DNA from: an uncultured Acetatifactor sp.
GTDB lineage: Bacteria; Bacillota; Clostridia; Lachnospirales; Lachnospiraceae
NCBI GenBank assembly: GCA_947625255.1
Contig: CANQNT010000028.1
Span: 1-44,198, forward strand
Direction of reading: 5' to 3'
DNA length: 44,198 nucleotides
Numbering within the stretch: position 1 is the stretch's first letter; every line of letters starts with the position of its first letter. A model generated the notes under the pieces. It did not search any database and had not been told where the DNA came from. It was given only the letters and a program-made list of their open reading frames with translations. Position numbers and translations under genes: made by a program. Positions 34,069 through 43,089 of this stretch are shown here, in pieces.

Positions 34069-35162
34069 TGTTTTTTAAATATGTTATCGTTGGAGCCGGA
34101 TTGGCAGGTATAACAGTTGCGGAGCGCATTGCAACGCAGCTGCACGAGAAAGTGCTGGTAATCGAGAAGCGGAATCATATCGGTGGAAATGTGTACGATA
34201 CGTATGATGATGCAGGTATCCTTGTTCAGATGTATGGGCCACATACGTTCCACACGAATGACAAAGAGGTTTTTGATTACATATGCCAATACTGTGAATG
34301 GCATGAGTACCAGCATAGGGTACTGTCCTATGTGAATGGAAACTTTGTGCCGATGCCGATTTCTTTAGAGACAATTAACCAGCTTTACAATATGAACCTC
34401 TCTGAAGACGAGATGGAGGCCTTTATTGAGAGCCGGAGAGTCAGGATTGACGAAATAAAGACCAGTGAAGATGTAGTTCTGAGCCAGGGCGGCTATGACA
34501 TTTACGAGAAATTCTTTAAATACTTTACGATAAAACAGTGGGGTGTCTCACCCGCTGAATTAGACAAGACTGTAATCAGCCGTATCCCATTCCGCAAAAA
34601 CAGGGATACGAGATATTTTACAGATAAATATCAGGGGAATCCTCAGGGTGGATTTACAAAGATGTGTGAAAGGATGCTGAATCATCCAGAAATCACCGTC
34701 ATGTTAAACACGGATTATAAAGACGTGATAGATGACATTGAATATGAAAAACTGATTTATACGGGCCCCCTTGATTATTTCTTCGATTATAAATTTGGAA
34801 AACTAAAATGGCGCAGTATAAGATTTATCTTTGAGACACATGACTGCGAATCATATCAGCCAACCGCAAGCACTCGTTGGCCAATGGATTATGATTATAC
34901 GAGAATCACAGAGTTTAAAAAGATGACTGGGCAGAAGAGTGATAAAACGACGATCCTGAAAGAAATCCCGTGTGATGGTGATGAGCCGTTCTATACCTTC
35001 CCAACACAGGAATGGAAAGAATTGGCGCAAAAATACCGGGATGAAGCAGTAAAAGAGGAAAGAGTCGTTTTTCTTGGACGCCTGGCAGAGTACAAGTATT
35101 ACGACATGGATGATGTTATAAGAAGAGCCTTAGATGTGTTTGGCACATTGATTGAGAGGTAA
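34068..35162 (+). CDS. glf: UDP-galactopyranose mutase
   Basis: Flavoenzyme that converts UDP-galactopyranose to UDP-galactofuranose. It has 364 residues. The FAD-binding motif is GAGLAG (9-14) with EKRNHIGGNVYD, then GPHTFHTNDKEVFDYI, FVPMPISLETINQLY, KQWGVSPAEL and the conserved RIPFRKNRDTRYFTDKYQGNPQGGFT active-site arginine region. It overlaps the DUF4422 gene by one base and precedes the first GT2 gene by four bases, so all are translated as a unit. It shows that the polysaccharide contains galactofuranose. Confidence 0.96.
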   Translation: MFFKYVIVGAGLAGITVAERIATQLHEKVLVIEKRNHIGGNVYDTYDDAGILVQMYGPHTFHTNDKEVFDYICQYCEWHEYQHRVLSYVNGNFVPMPISLETINQLYNMNLSEDEMEAFIESRRVRIDEIKTSEDVVLSQGGYDIYEKFFKYFTIKQWGVSPAELDKTVISRIPFRKNRDTRYFTDKYQGNPQGGFTKMCERMLNHPEITVMLNTDYKDVIDDIEYEKLIYTGPLDYFFDYKFGKLKWRSIRFIFETHDCESYQPTASTRWPMDYDYTRITEFKKMTGQKSDKTTILKEIPCDGDEPFYTFPTQEWKELAQKYRDEAVKEERVVFLGRLAEYKYYDMDDVIRRALDVFGTLIER

Positions 35163-35166
35163 TACA

Positions 35167-36207
35167 ATGCCCAAAGTATCTGTAATCTTTCCAGTTTATA
35201 ATAATGAGAAATATATCGAAACATGTATTAGGAGTGTAATGAATCAAACTTTATCAGATATTGAGATGATTTTGATTGATGATGGTTCAACGGATTCTGC
35301 AGGTCAAATAATGGATGCTTTGTCATTAGAGGATTGCAGAATCAAAGTGATCCATAAGAAGAATGAAGGAGTTGCAATAGGAGAGAACTATGGATTGGAA
35401 ATAGCGACTGGGGAGTATATTGGTTTTGTAGAAGCTGATGATGCAGTTGCGCCAGATATGTTTGAAAGATTGTATAATGCTGCATTAAAAACAAATGCTG
35501 ATATAGCGAAAGGCGGATTTTATTTTAAAGAAAAAGATAATCTATACGAATTTTCCGCGTTTTATTTATTATCTCCTGAGGGAGAAGTGTTTCAAGCCAA
35601 GGATAAGCCTAACATTTTTATGTATCATGCAAGCATGTGGGCAGCGATTTATAGAAGAAGTTTTTTGAACGATAATCATATTAGGAATATAGAAACTCCT
35701 TCTGCAACATATTCCGATTTTACATGGTCTGTTATGGCCTATGCTGCAGCAAAAAGAATTACAATTGTTCATGCTCCATTGTATTACTATACTTATGATA
35801 ATCCAGCTTCTTCACGAATACAAGAAGGTGAGAAATGCTTTTATAAACCATTCCAATGTTTAAAAGCGAATTCAATACTACGTGAGGCCGGAATTTTTGA
35901 AGAAGTAAAAGAAGAAATTGGCTATCAAGAGTATAGCACCTGTTTAGGTCATGCAAAAAGGATCCGTCCTGAGTTAAGAGATGAATTCTTCTTGAAATTT
36001 AGGAATGTTATGCTTGATATCACAAAAGATGGATTCAATTACAATAAATTTTTCTTTATAGATAAATATATAGCAAAACAGGTTGTTCTAAATAAAAAGA
36101 AATTCTTTTATTACTATGTAAATCTAATGAACTTATTTTTTAACAATAGAATAACCGGAGTATTGTGGTGGGTTTTGAAGGGGTTGAAATTTAAAATTAT
36201 ACGTTGA
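35167..36207 (+). CDS. Glycosyltransferase family 2, first of a tandem pair
   Basis: GT-A fold transferase of 346 residues. PKVSVIFPVYNNEKYIETCIRSVMNQ opens the domain; ILIDDGSTD (about 42-50) and the EADD motif, the metal-binding DXD equivalent (about 91-94), follow. A C-terminal segment rich in F, Y and K could lie on the membrane. ATG 35167 lies 7 bases after GAGAGG. It is closely similar over its whole length to the next gene, with shared blocks such as GYQE, NIETPSA and EKCFYKP, so the two arose by tandem duplication. Confidence 0.92.
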   Translation: MPKVSVIFPVYNNEKYIETCIRSVMNQTLSDIEMILIDDGSTDSAGQIMDALSLEDCRIKVIHKKNEGVAIGENYGLEIATGEYIGFVEADDAVAPDMFERLYNAALKTNADIAKGGFYFKEKDNLYEFSAFYLLSPEGEVFQAKDKPNIFMYHASMWAAIYRRSFLNDNHIRNIETPSATYSDFTWSVMAYAAAKRITIVHAPLYYYTYDNPASSRIQEGEKCFYKPFQCLKANSILREAGIFEEVKEEIGYQEYSTCLGHAKRIRPELRDEFFLKFRNVMLDITKDGFNYNKFFFIDKYIAKQVVLNKKKFFYYYVNLMNLFFNNRITGVLWWVLKGLKFKIIR

Positions 36208-36355
36208 TAGAGAGCAATCAATTATATTTTTAGTTTATTCTGTTGGAATTTGTATTTATGGCTGCTGGTTAGTTTACAATATTAATATTATTGAGACCAT
36301 GCAGTCCACGTGTCAAAGAAAAAAAACAATTCTCAATGAAAATGGAGAATATTTT

Positions 36356-37447
36356 ATGGAGAAATATAAAATAAGTGTAATAATACCTATTTATAATAGT
36401 GAGAGGTACGTCGAGAAATGTATTCGAAGTGTTATGAATCAGACATATCAGAATCTAGAAATCATTTTGATTGATGATGGCTCAACTGATAATTCACCAT
36501 GTATTTGCGATATGCTTGCTCAAGAAGATTCAAGAATTCTTGTTTTGCATAAAGAAAATGAAGGGGTTGGGAAAGGTGAGAATCTTGGGCTTAAAATGGC
36601 TACGGGAGAGTATATCGCGTTTGTAGAAGCAGATGATTATATTGTATTGGATATGTATGAACAATTATATGAAGCAGCAAATAAGACAGATGCTGATATT
36701 ATCAAGTGTGGTTTTTTCTACAACGACGGTATTCTAAAGGAAGAAACATCATTATATGCAGTTGCAGATGAAGGAGAAACATTCAATGCTACAGACAGGC
36801 CCTTAATCTTTCTTCACCATGCAAGTATGTGGGCTGGCATGTATAATTCGAAGTTTATTAAGGAAAACGGCATAAAGAATATTGAAACTCCTTCTGCCTC
36901 TTACACAGACTTTTCATGGATGGCCATGTCGTATGCATATGCTAGGTCAATTACTATTGTTCATAAGCCGTTGTATATATATACATATGACAATCCATTG
37001 TCATCTAACAAACAGGATAATGAAAAATGCTTTTATAAACCATACCACTGCATTGAAGCTAATAATATTTTGAGGAATGTAGGTATTTTTAATAGAGTAA
37101 GAGAAGAAATAGGGTATCAAGAATTCAGGACATGTCTAACCCATGCAAAAAACATTAGAAAAGATCTAAGAAATGAGTATTTCTTAAGATTTAAACGGGT
37201 AATGGATGACATATGTAAAGAGGATGATTATGAGTATAAGTATTTTTCTAGAAATGAAAAGAAACAAGCCATGTTAATCAGACAGGGAGAATGCATAAAG
37301 TTTTATAATACGATTGATTTGTACTTGAGAATTAATCAGATTATACTCCCGTTAAAACGCTTCAAGATTCTAAAAAGAATAAAGTGGGCATATCTTCAGC
37401 ATACAAAAATAAATAGATCAAATTTCGCAAAGAGGAGATTGTTATGA
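36356..37447 (+). CDS. Glycosyltransferase family 2, second of a tandem pair
   Basis: A 363-residue paralogue of the preceding gene. YKISVIIPIYNSERYVEKCIRSVMNQ, ILIDDGSTDN and FVEADDYI mark the GT2 domain. The middle and C-terminal parts keep the same order of conserved blocks (HHASMWA, NIETPSASYTDFSWM, YTYDNPLSS, EKCFYKPYHC, EEIGYQE). The start at 36356 follows GGAGA by about 9 bases. An open frame upstream (from 36299) has no ribosome binding site. Its stop overlaps the next start (ATGA). The two copies probably add different residues or linkages of the same repeat unit. Confidence 0.92.
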   Translation: MEKYKISVIIPIYNSERYVEKCIRSVMNQTYQNLEIILIDDGSTDNSPCICDMLAQEDSRILVLHKENEGVGKGENLGLKMATGEYIAFVEADDYIVLDMYEQLYEAANKTDADIIKCGFFYNDGILKEETSLYAVADEGETFNATDRPLIFLHHASMWAGMYNSKFIKENGIKNIETPSASYTDFSWMAMSYAYARSITIVHKPLYIYTYDNPLSSNKQDNEKCFYKPYHCIEANNILRNVGIFNRVREEIGYQEFRTCLTHAKNIRKDLRNEYFLRFKRVMDDICKEDDYEYKYFSRNEKKQAMLIRQGECIKFYNTIDLYLRINQIILPLKRFKILKRIKWAYLQHTKINRSNFAKRRLL

Positions 37448-38628
37448 ATAATGAAAAAGGAAAAGTGCTCTTAAAGATTGGCGGTCGTAAACATTTGGGC
37501 GAAATGCGCTGGAAGGGAGCTCTTGAGATCTATGATAAGATTTATTGTGTATGCCTGTTTAAGGAAAAATCATGGGAGATTAATGATAAGAGAGTGGAAT
37601 TTATTGAGATGCCTAGAAATCTATTCAATGAATATACGTTGAAGGTTTTAGAAAGGACAAAGCTTGTAAAATGGCTTTCATGGTTTAATTGGTTAATAAT
37701 ATTGTCAGTACGCGCCATGAATAGAAATTGGTTGAATAGAATTAGCAAGGTTGATGCTGATGATGCTCTATGTAGTTATGGTGACTATGATTTTTCTGAT
37801 TTGGTGTATTTACTAGCAAAGCCCTCAATTCGGATTAACGTTACACGTTCATATAAAGAATCGAGACCAGCTTTTAATTTTCTAGAATACTATAGTATGA
37901 AATCGTTTGACAGGTTTGTGTTTTATGATGAGGAGATTTTCAAATTTTTAAAAAAGAAGTATGGACAAAAGTTCTTTGACGGAAAGAATATCATATTGGG
38001 ATTAGATGAAAATGCTTTGCCTGGGTGTATTCTAAATAATATCAAGTACCAAACAAAGCTTTCAGCCACTGATGGTAAGCTACATTTGGCGTTGCTTACA
38101 TTTAGGATTGATTCAGCGCCAAATCGCGCCAGAGATCAGGGCAGGTACTATTACCTTGATATGATCAATCAACTGATTGATGCAGGTATTGTCGTTCACT
38201 TGCATTGTGCAAAATTTAACAATTACAAGGGTGTTAATAGGTATCAAGAGCTAGCAGCAGAAAAGAAAGGCTGGTTTATTATTGAAGAACCACTTGAAAT
38301 GAAACATAGTACTTCTTGTGAAGAATGGATCAGATCTTGTGAGATTCTTAGCAGATATGACGCTGGAATATTACATAATATTCAGGAGGGATACAGCGTC
38401 TCTGAATTTGATAGAATAAATGTTCCTCACCGGTTTTTTGCATATGAAGCAGCGCATGTAACGCCCGTAATACAGAAGGGAACAAATATAGTTTTAGAAA
38501 GAATGTTCAATGAAACTAATTGCGGATTTGTGTTTAACACTTATCAAGATCTGCTCAACTTGCTAAATAGCAAAATAGAGTATTTCATTCCGAAGTATGA
38601 GGATTATCTAAGAGGGGTATTTTATTAA
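37444..38628 (+). CDS. Probable GT-B-type glycosyltransferase
   Basis: A 394-residue soluble protein. No family was recognised with certainty. The C-terminal part has the look of a GT-B (GT4-like) acceptor/nucleotide domain: LHLALLTFRIDS, then SRYDAGILHNIQEG, VPHRFFAYEAAHVTPVIQKG (equivalent to the usual PxKxxEYLAAGxPVI) and CGFVF. The N-terminal KVLLKIGGRKHLGEMRW could be the acceptor-side Rossmann start. The first codon overlaps the preceding stop (ATGA), so it belongs to the same translation unit as the GT2 pair and probably completes the repeat unit. Confidence 0.65.
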   Translation: MNNEKGKVLLKIGGRKHLGEMRWKGALEIYDKIYCVCLFKEKSWEINDKRVEFIEMPRNLFNEYTLKVLERTKLVKWLSWFNWLIILSVRAMNRNWLNRISKVDADDALCSYGDYDFSDLVYLLAKPSIRINVTRSYKESRPAFNFLEYYSMKSFDRFVFYDEEIFKFLKKKYGQKFFDGKNIILGLDENALPGCILNNIKYQTKLSATDGKLHLALLTFRIDSAPNRARDQGRYYYLDMINQLIDAGIVVHLHCAKFNNYKGVNRYQELAAEKKGWFIIEEPLEMKHSTSCEEWIRSCEILSRYDAGILHNIQEGYSVSEFDRINVPHRFFAYEAAHVTPVIQKGTNIVLERMFNETNCGFVFNTYQDLLNLLNSKIEYFIPKYEDYLRGVFY

Positions 38629-38651
38629 CGCTTGTGGAGGGAAGGCGCATT

Positions 38652-40127
38652 ATGAGTGAAGGAGAATCAATTAGGCCCAAAAGTATAAAAGTTAATTATA
38701 TGGTAAATTTAATTTATGAATTATTTACACTTTTGGTACCCTTGATTACTACGCCATACGTTTCCCGCGTGTTAGGTGCTTCTGGTATTGGAGAATACAG
38801 TTATACAAATTCTATTGCGCAATATTTCATTCTGTTTGGAAATCTGGGTGTAGCAACATATGGGCAAATGAAAATTGCAGCATGTAGGAGTGAGAAAAAG
38901 GAAGTATCTAAAGTCTTCTATGAATTGTGGATTTTAAGGTCAGCATCAATGCTATTGAGCTTCGGAGTATACATAATTGTTTCTCTACGTGCAACGGAAT
39001 ATGTGAAATCGAGATTGATTCTTTCGATCCTTTTTATTGCGTCGATATTTGACATAACATGGTTATTCAGAGGAATAGAAGACTTTACAAAGATAGTAAT
39101 TAGAAACTTTGCAGTAAAATCTCTTATGATTGTGTTGATATTTACTTTTGTAAAAGATTCAAATGACAGCTACATTTACGTTTTTTTGATTGCTATGTCA
39201 ACACTATTGGGAAATCTTACTTTTATATTTTCTATAAAAGGTATCCTTTGTAAAGTGAAATATAATGAACTAAACGTAATGAAACATTTTAGAATGTGTT
39301 TTATTTATTTTATTCCGACAATTGCAACATCAGTCTATACTTTGTTGGACAAAACGATGATTGGTTTTTTCTCTGATGGAACAGAACAAAATGGTTACTA
39401 CGAACAAGCTCATAGAATAGAACAGATTCTGATTACATTTATAACATCGCTAAACATGATAATGAGATCTAGAATGTCTTTCCTTTTTCAACAAGGGAAA
39501 TTAGATGAAATGCGAGTTAGGCTTGAAAAATCTTTAAGTTTTGTGACTTTCTTGGCAACACCAATGACCGCTGGATTGATTGTTATTGCTCCTTATTTTA
39601 TACCGGTTTTTTTAGGATCTGGATTTGATGAGAGTATATTACTTTTACAAATATTTGCCCTATTGATAGTTATAATAGGACTCAGTAATTGTCTTAATAC
39701 ACACTTTTTAGGCCCGAGTGGTCGACAAGGGAAAAACAATTATGTTTTAGTTTTGGGCGCAAGTGTCAATTTTTGCTTAAATTATTTATGGATACCAAAA
39801 TTCGGCGCGATCGGAGCGGCAATTTCATCAGTGATTGCCGAGACGATTATCTTAATGGGATATTTATTTTTAATACGTGATTTTTTAAGAATGGGAATCT
39901 TACTCCGACTAAGTTGGAAGCATTTTGTTTCAGGAATCATTATGATAATTGCATTATCACAAATTCCGCTTTTAAATATCAGTAACGAATTAACGGTTTT
40001 TATACAAGTGATATTAGGAGTACTTATTTATTGCGGAATGGATTTAATATTACGAGATAAGTACGGATTTTGTTATTTAACGGAGCTTGTTACGAGATAT
40101 ATAATGAGGTTAAAAAGTAAAGACTGA
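38652..40127 (+). CDS. wzx: Wzx-type oligosaccharide flippase
   Basis: A 491-residue MOP-superfamily (PST) transporter with about 12-14 membrane helices. It is predicted to flip undecaprenyl-linked repeat units to the outer face of the membrane. Family features are NYMVNLIYELFTLLVPLITTPYVSRVLGASGIGEYSYTNSI at the start, LDKTMIGFF near the middle, and the second-half repeat with VLGASVNFCLNYLWIPKFGAIGAAISSVIAE. ATG 38652 is 6 bases after GGGAAGG; an in-frame GTG at 38634 is less likely. It follows the GT-B-like gene by 23 bases. Confidence 0.92.
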   Translation: MSEGESIRPKSIKVNYMVNLIYELFTLLVPLITTPYVSRVLGASGIGEYSYTNSIAQYFILFGNLGVATYGQMKIAACRSEKKEVSKVFYELWILRSASMLLSFGVYIIVSLRATEYVKSRLILSILFIASIFDITWLFRGIEDFTKIVIRNFAVKSLMIVLIFTFVKDSNDSYIYVFLIAMSTLLGNLTFIFSIKGILCKVKYNELNVMKHFRMCFIYFIPTIATSVYTLLDKTMIGFFSDGTEQNGYYEQAHRIEQILITFITSLNMIMRSRMSFLFQQGKLDEMRVRLEKSLSFVTFLATPMTAGLIVIAPYFIPVFLGSGFDESILLLQIFALLIVIIGLSNCLNTHFLGPSGRQGKNNYVLVLGASVNFCLNYLWIPKFGAIGAAISSVIAETIILMGYLFLIRDFLRMGILLRLSWKHFVSGIIMIIALSQIPLLNISNELTVFIQVILGVLIYCGMDLILRDKYGFCYLTELVTRYIMRLKSKD

Positions 40128-40185
40128 TGCTACAATTCATAAGTTTGCATTCGTATTTAAAGATAATATTTTTTGGAGGGAGACA

Positions 40186-41523
40186 ATGATACTCCTATTA
40201 ATGTCGCTAGTTTTTATGTTGTGGTTGCTCTGTTATTCTCAGAAGTGGAATTATACTAATCCTGCCATTATGTTCTGCGCTTCATTTGTTTTTAGTGCAA
40301 CATGGGCAACAGCATATGCTGATTTATTTGATTTACACTTACACGTCGTTACATATATAGTTATAGTTGGAGGAGTGCTTTTGTTTGCATTATCTTCACA
40401 TATAACGAATATGCTGTATAAAATGATGCACGGTAAAAAGAGATCATATACTTTTGTGCCTATTGAAATTAAAAGATGGAAATTGCTTCTGCTGATAGGT
40501 ATCGAGACGATTAGTTGTGTTAGCACAATTTCATTTCTTATGAAAAGTGGTCTGGGAGTTACTCTTTCGAGTGCAATTAATGGTTTTAGAAGATTAAGAC
40601 TATTTTCTGAGAGTGGCGAAATGATATCATTTCCAAGATGGTTGGGATATATTAGGTTTATATCTACTGCGTGCGGTTATTGGTTTCCGTTCATTCTAGC
40701 AAACAATCTTCTTTCTGTGAAGAAAAAGTTTACATTGAATAATGTGCTTCTAATTGTCTTGTTGGTTTTAAGTATAATTAGCAGCTGCCTACAAGGTGGA
40801 CGACAGCAATTTGTGAATATAATACTTGCATTTTCTGGAAACTATTTGCTTTTGAAGAAGAAACAAAGTGAAGGTGGAAAGCAAGTATCGATTAAAACAT
40901 TATTTGGCTTAGTTGTCGGAATGACAGGTGTTTTATGGCTATTTAAGAATGCAAGTGGTCTCATTGGGAAAGAGCTCGACTCATATTCGCTTTTAGATTA
41001 TTTGGCAAAATATTGTGGCGCAGAAATAAAGAATCTTGATACATATCTTCAATATGATCGTATTTCGAATAAATCATCTATATGGGGGTTTCAGACTTTC
41101 AGGGAAGTATATATGTTGCTAGGGATAAATTTGCCTGCGCGTGACTTGTCTTTTAGAAGAGTAAAGGGTTTTGAGCTTGGCAATGTAAATACGACTTTCT
41201 ATGATTACATTTATGACTTTGGCTATTTTGGGATGATAGTTTGCATCATTATTATGGCAATATTTGTTACATATACATATGCTAAGGTTGATAATATTCG
41301 ATACCCCACAGAGCATCTGTGGTGGTGTGCAATGTTTAGTTTTCAGGTGCCCAATATATTACTTTCTTTCTTTTCAAATGAATTTTATATTTACACATTT
41401 AGCAAAGGGATGCTTGTTTATTGTGTTGTTTGGTGGATGTTATATCTGCTATGCTTCAAAGTCGATATCAGTGGAAGGCATGCACGATTTCTGAAAAAAT
41501 CGGGGTTTGCAGAGGGGAGATAG
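40186..41523 (+). CDS. wzy: Wzy-type repeat-unit polymerase
   Basis: A 445-residue membrane protein with about ten to twelve hydrophobic segments and a long soluble loop (about 255-360). It is typical of O-antigen/oligosaccharide repeat unit polymerases that join lipid-linked units. SCLQGGRQQFVNIILAF (about 204-220) and the NTTFYDYIYDFGYFGM segment (about 331-346), with conserved D/Y and G, are the parts I associate with Wzy. GGAGGG lies 5 bases before the ATG. The last ten codons lie inside one arm of an inverted repeat (41495-41518), so the native C-terminus was probably replaced by an insertion. Sequence conservation of Wzy is poor, and position after wzx carries weight. Confidence 0.82.
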   Translation: MILLLMSLVFMLWLLCYSQKWNYTNPAIMFCASFVFSATWATAYADLFDLHLHVVTYIVIVGGVLLFALSSHITNMLYKMMHGKKRSYTFVPIEIKRWKLLLLIGIETISCVSTISFLMKSGLGVTLSSAINGFRRLRLFSESGEMISFPRWLGYIRFISTACGYWFPFILANNLLSVKKKFTLNNVLLIVLLVLSIISSCLQGGRQQFVNIILAFSGNYLLLKKKQSEGGKQVSIKTLFGLVVGMTGVLWLFKNASGLIGKELDSYSLLDYLAKYCGAEIKNLDTYLQYDRISNKSSIWGFQTFREVYMLLGINLPARDLSFRRVKGFELGNVNTTFYDYIYDFGYFGMIVCIIIMAIFVTYTYAKVDNIRYPTEHLWWCAMFSFQVPNILLSFFSNEFYIYTFSKGMLVYCVVWWMLYLLCFKVDISGRHARFLKKSGFAEGR

Positions 41524-41832
41524 ATGTGGTCGGTGTGTCTGAATCTAATCTCTATATAGCTGTATGAAAGGCTCAGACGCATATCTGCTTGACGTTTTTC
41601 AAACAATCATGAAATGCCGGGATCTTTGGGTATTCGGCCGCTAGGCGATCAAGCAGTCTTTGACCAAATCCGAAGAGATATCAAGCTAAACCGTCGTTTC
41701 AGATTTAATCCATGCACAAATAAGCCAAATATCATCATCTAATATTATATCATATTAGGATGATATATGCTCATACGCACGTTGACTTAGCCCACATTAG
41801 GCGCCATATCCCCGCTGCAAACCCCGATTTTT
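41495..41832. mobile_element. MITE-like element with 24-bp inverted repeats
   Basis: Left arm 41495-41518 and right arm 41809-41832 are inverted copies sharing 23 of 24 bases (core AAAAATCGGGGTTTGCAG); with gaps the match extends to about 30 bases. The 290 bases between encode no protein. The centre holds a strong hairpin, ATATCATC(AT)CTAATAT with ATATTAGGATGATAT (41729-41766). Size, terminal repeats and lack of a gene fit a non-autonomous transposon or a decayed insertion sequence. No target-site duplication was recognised. It covers the end of wzy and most of the gap before the next gene. Confidence 0.6.
41729..41766. repeat. Central hairpin of the MITE-like element
   Basis: Fifteen base pairs interrupted by a two-base bulge, with a six-base loop: 41729-41736 plus 41739-41745 pair with 41752-41766. 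No T-run follows on either strand. Confidence 0.7.
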
Positions 41833-41873
41833 CTGAAATGAATTCAGATATTGATTAATCGAACAATTGGGGC

Positions 41874-41889
41874 CTCATTTTAAAATGAG
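41874..41889. repeat. 16-bp perfect palindrome upstream of the second acyltransferase
   Basis: CTCATTTTAAAATGAG, 41 bases before the acyltransferase start. It could be an operator for a dimeric regulator or part of the promoter region. The rest of the 97 bases between the MITE-like element and the gene holds only the ribosome binding site (GGAGAAG). Confidence 0.45.
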
Positions 41890-41929
41890 CTTCGGTGTTT
41901 GAACTGGTACGAAAGCGCAGGAGAAGAAA

Positions 41930-42982
41930 ATGAATTTACGGCAATTGAATTATGGTTCTGAAGTGCTATATCGCAATTTCAATATTGATCTACTGAAGCT
42001 ATTGGCATGTATTGCAGTGGTTACAATGCATACAATTCATAATGGGCTTTCTTTATTCAACACGATTGTTGCATATCTGTGCGGTTTTGCAGTTCCGGTT
42101 TTTTATGTTTCGAGTGGCTATTTTCTTATGAATAAAGAAAAAATAACTCAACGATATATTGTTGGGAAAATATCAAGCATGATAAGAGTAGTGCTGCTTT
42201 GGAGCGCTCCTGTCGCTTTGTTTGCAGAAATCACAAAATCGGCACTAGGTCGTGCAGAGAACGTTTCAGTTGCAATAATATTTAGAAATTCCTTTTGTTA
42301 TCCGTTCTTTCAGAAGGGGTATATGGGACAGTTTTGGTATATCGGCACAATGATTATATTATATCTGCTGTTGCCAATATTGCATAAGGTGATATACGGA
42401 CGGAAGAATAGATGGGTTATTATATGGGTGACTTTTGTACTTGTTTCAATTGGAATTCAAATAGGCTCTCTATTTGTCGGAGCGCCACTTCAGAAAAATG
42501 TGATCCAAACATGTAGGCTGTGGACCGCAATACAGTATTTTTTGCTGGGGGGGGGTGCTGACTATTTCGTTAATTGGCTGAGGAGTAGATTGACAGTTCG
42601 CCAACATCTCGTGTTACTTGTCGCGTGGACAATTTTCATAGCAATCTATCAAGTGTTAGTTGGGCAATATATAATACATGACAACCACCCAGAGTTCTTT
42701 TATGATGATTTATGGATGATTGTGTGGGTCGTTTTGTTAATCTCATTTATTTTACGAATTTCGCTTCAAAAAAAACTATGTCAAATTATCAACGTTTTAT
42801 CACCACTAACGATGGGGGTGTATATCTTCCATCCTTTGGTAAACAAGGTGGGTAGATATCTCCTGGATATACGGACAACAAGCACTGCGGTGTTTTATTC
42901 TGTCACAATTTTGGGAATTTCCTTTATTGCAATCCATCTGTTTTCCAAGCTTTCTTTTAGCAAATATTTCTTGAAATTTTAA
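41930..42982 (+). CDS. Acyltransferase-3 membrane O-acyltransferase with in-frame poly-G
   Basis: A 350-residue acyltransferase-3 protein with about ten membrane helices, predicted to transfer acetyl or another acyl group to the polysaccharide from the cytoplasmic side. NFNIDLLKLLACIAVVTMHTIHNG carries the conserved histidine; FAVPVFYVSSGYFL and GQFWYIGTMIILYLLLP are family landmarks. Codons 206-209 (L-G-G-G) are written with nine consecutive G, in frame here. Loss or gain of one would truncate the protein after about 210 residues, removing the last helices. The start is supported by GGAG about 10 bases upstream. It lies behind the MITE-like element and a palindrome. Confidence 0.88.
   Translation: MNLRQLNYGSEVLYRNFNIDLLKLLACIAVVTMHTIHNGLSLFNTIVAYLCGFAVPVFYVSSGYFLMNKEKITQRYIVGKISSMIRVVLLWSAPVALFAEITKSALGRAENVSVAIIFRNSFCYPFFQKGYMGQFWYIGTMIILYLLLPILHKVIYGRKNRWVIIWVTFVLVSIGIQIGSLFVGAPLQKNVIQTCRLWTAIQYFLLGGGADYFVNWLRSRLTVRQHLVLLVAWTIFIAIYQVLVGQYIIHDNHPEFFYDDLWMIVWVVLLISFILRISLQKKLCQIINVLSPLTMGVYIFHPLVNKVGRYLLDIRTTSTAVFYSVTILGISFIAIHLFSKLSFSKYFLKF
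42547..42555 (+). repeat. Poly-G(9) tract, candidate slippage switch 2
   Basis: Nine G in the middle of an AT-rich acyltransferase gene, encoding the end of L206 and G207-G209. The present length keeps the frame open (ON). It is the same length as the tract in the first acyltransferase. An A(8) run occurs further on in the same gene (42768-42775). Confidence 0.85.
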
Positions 42983-43089
42983 GTTGGCCGAAGAGAAGGC
43001 TATGCAGATTGCTTTATGATCATGTAGTGTTGACGCTATGGTTCTTAGATGCTAAAACGCGATTTGAGAGATGCGAGGTGACGCTGTAA

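Noticed and set aside
41524..41808. Possible transposase fragment inside the inverted-repeat element
   Set aside because: Short stretches on the minus strand looked faintly like transposase wording, but every frame is broken and no motif was secure.
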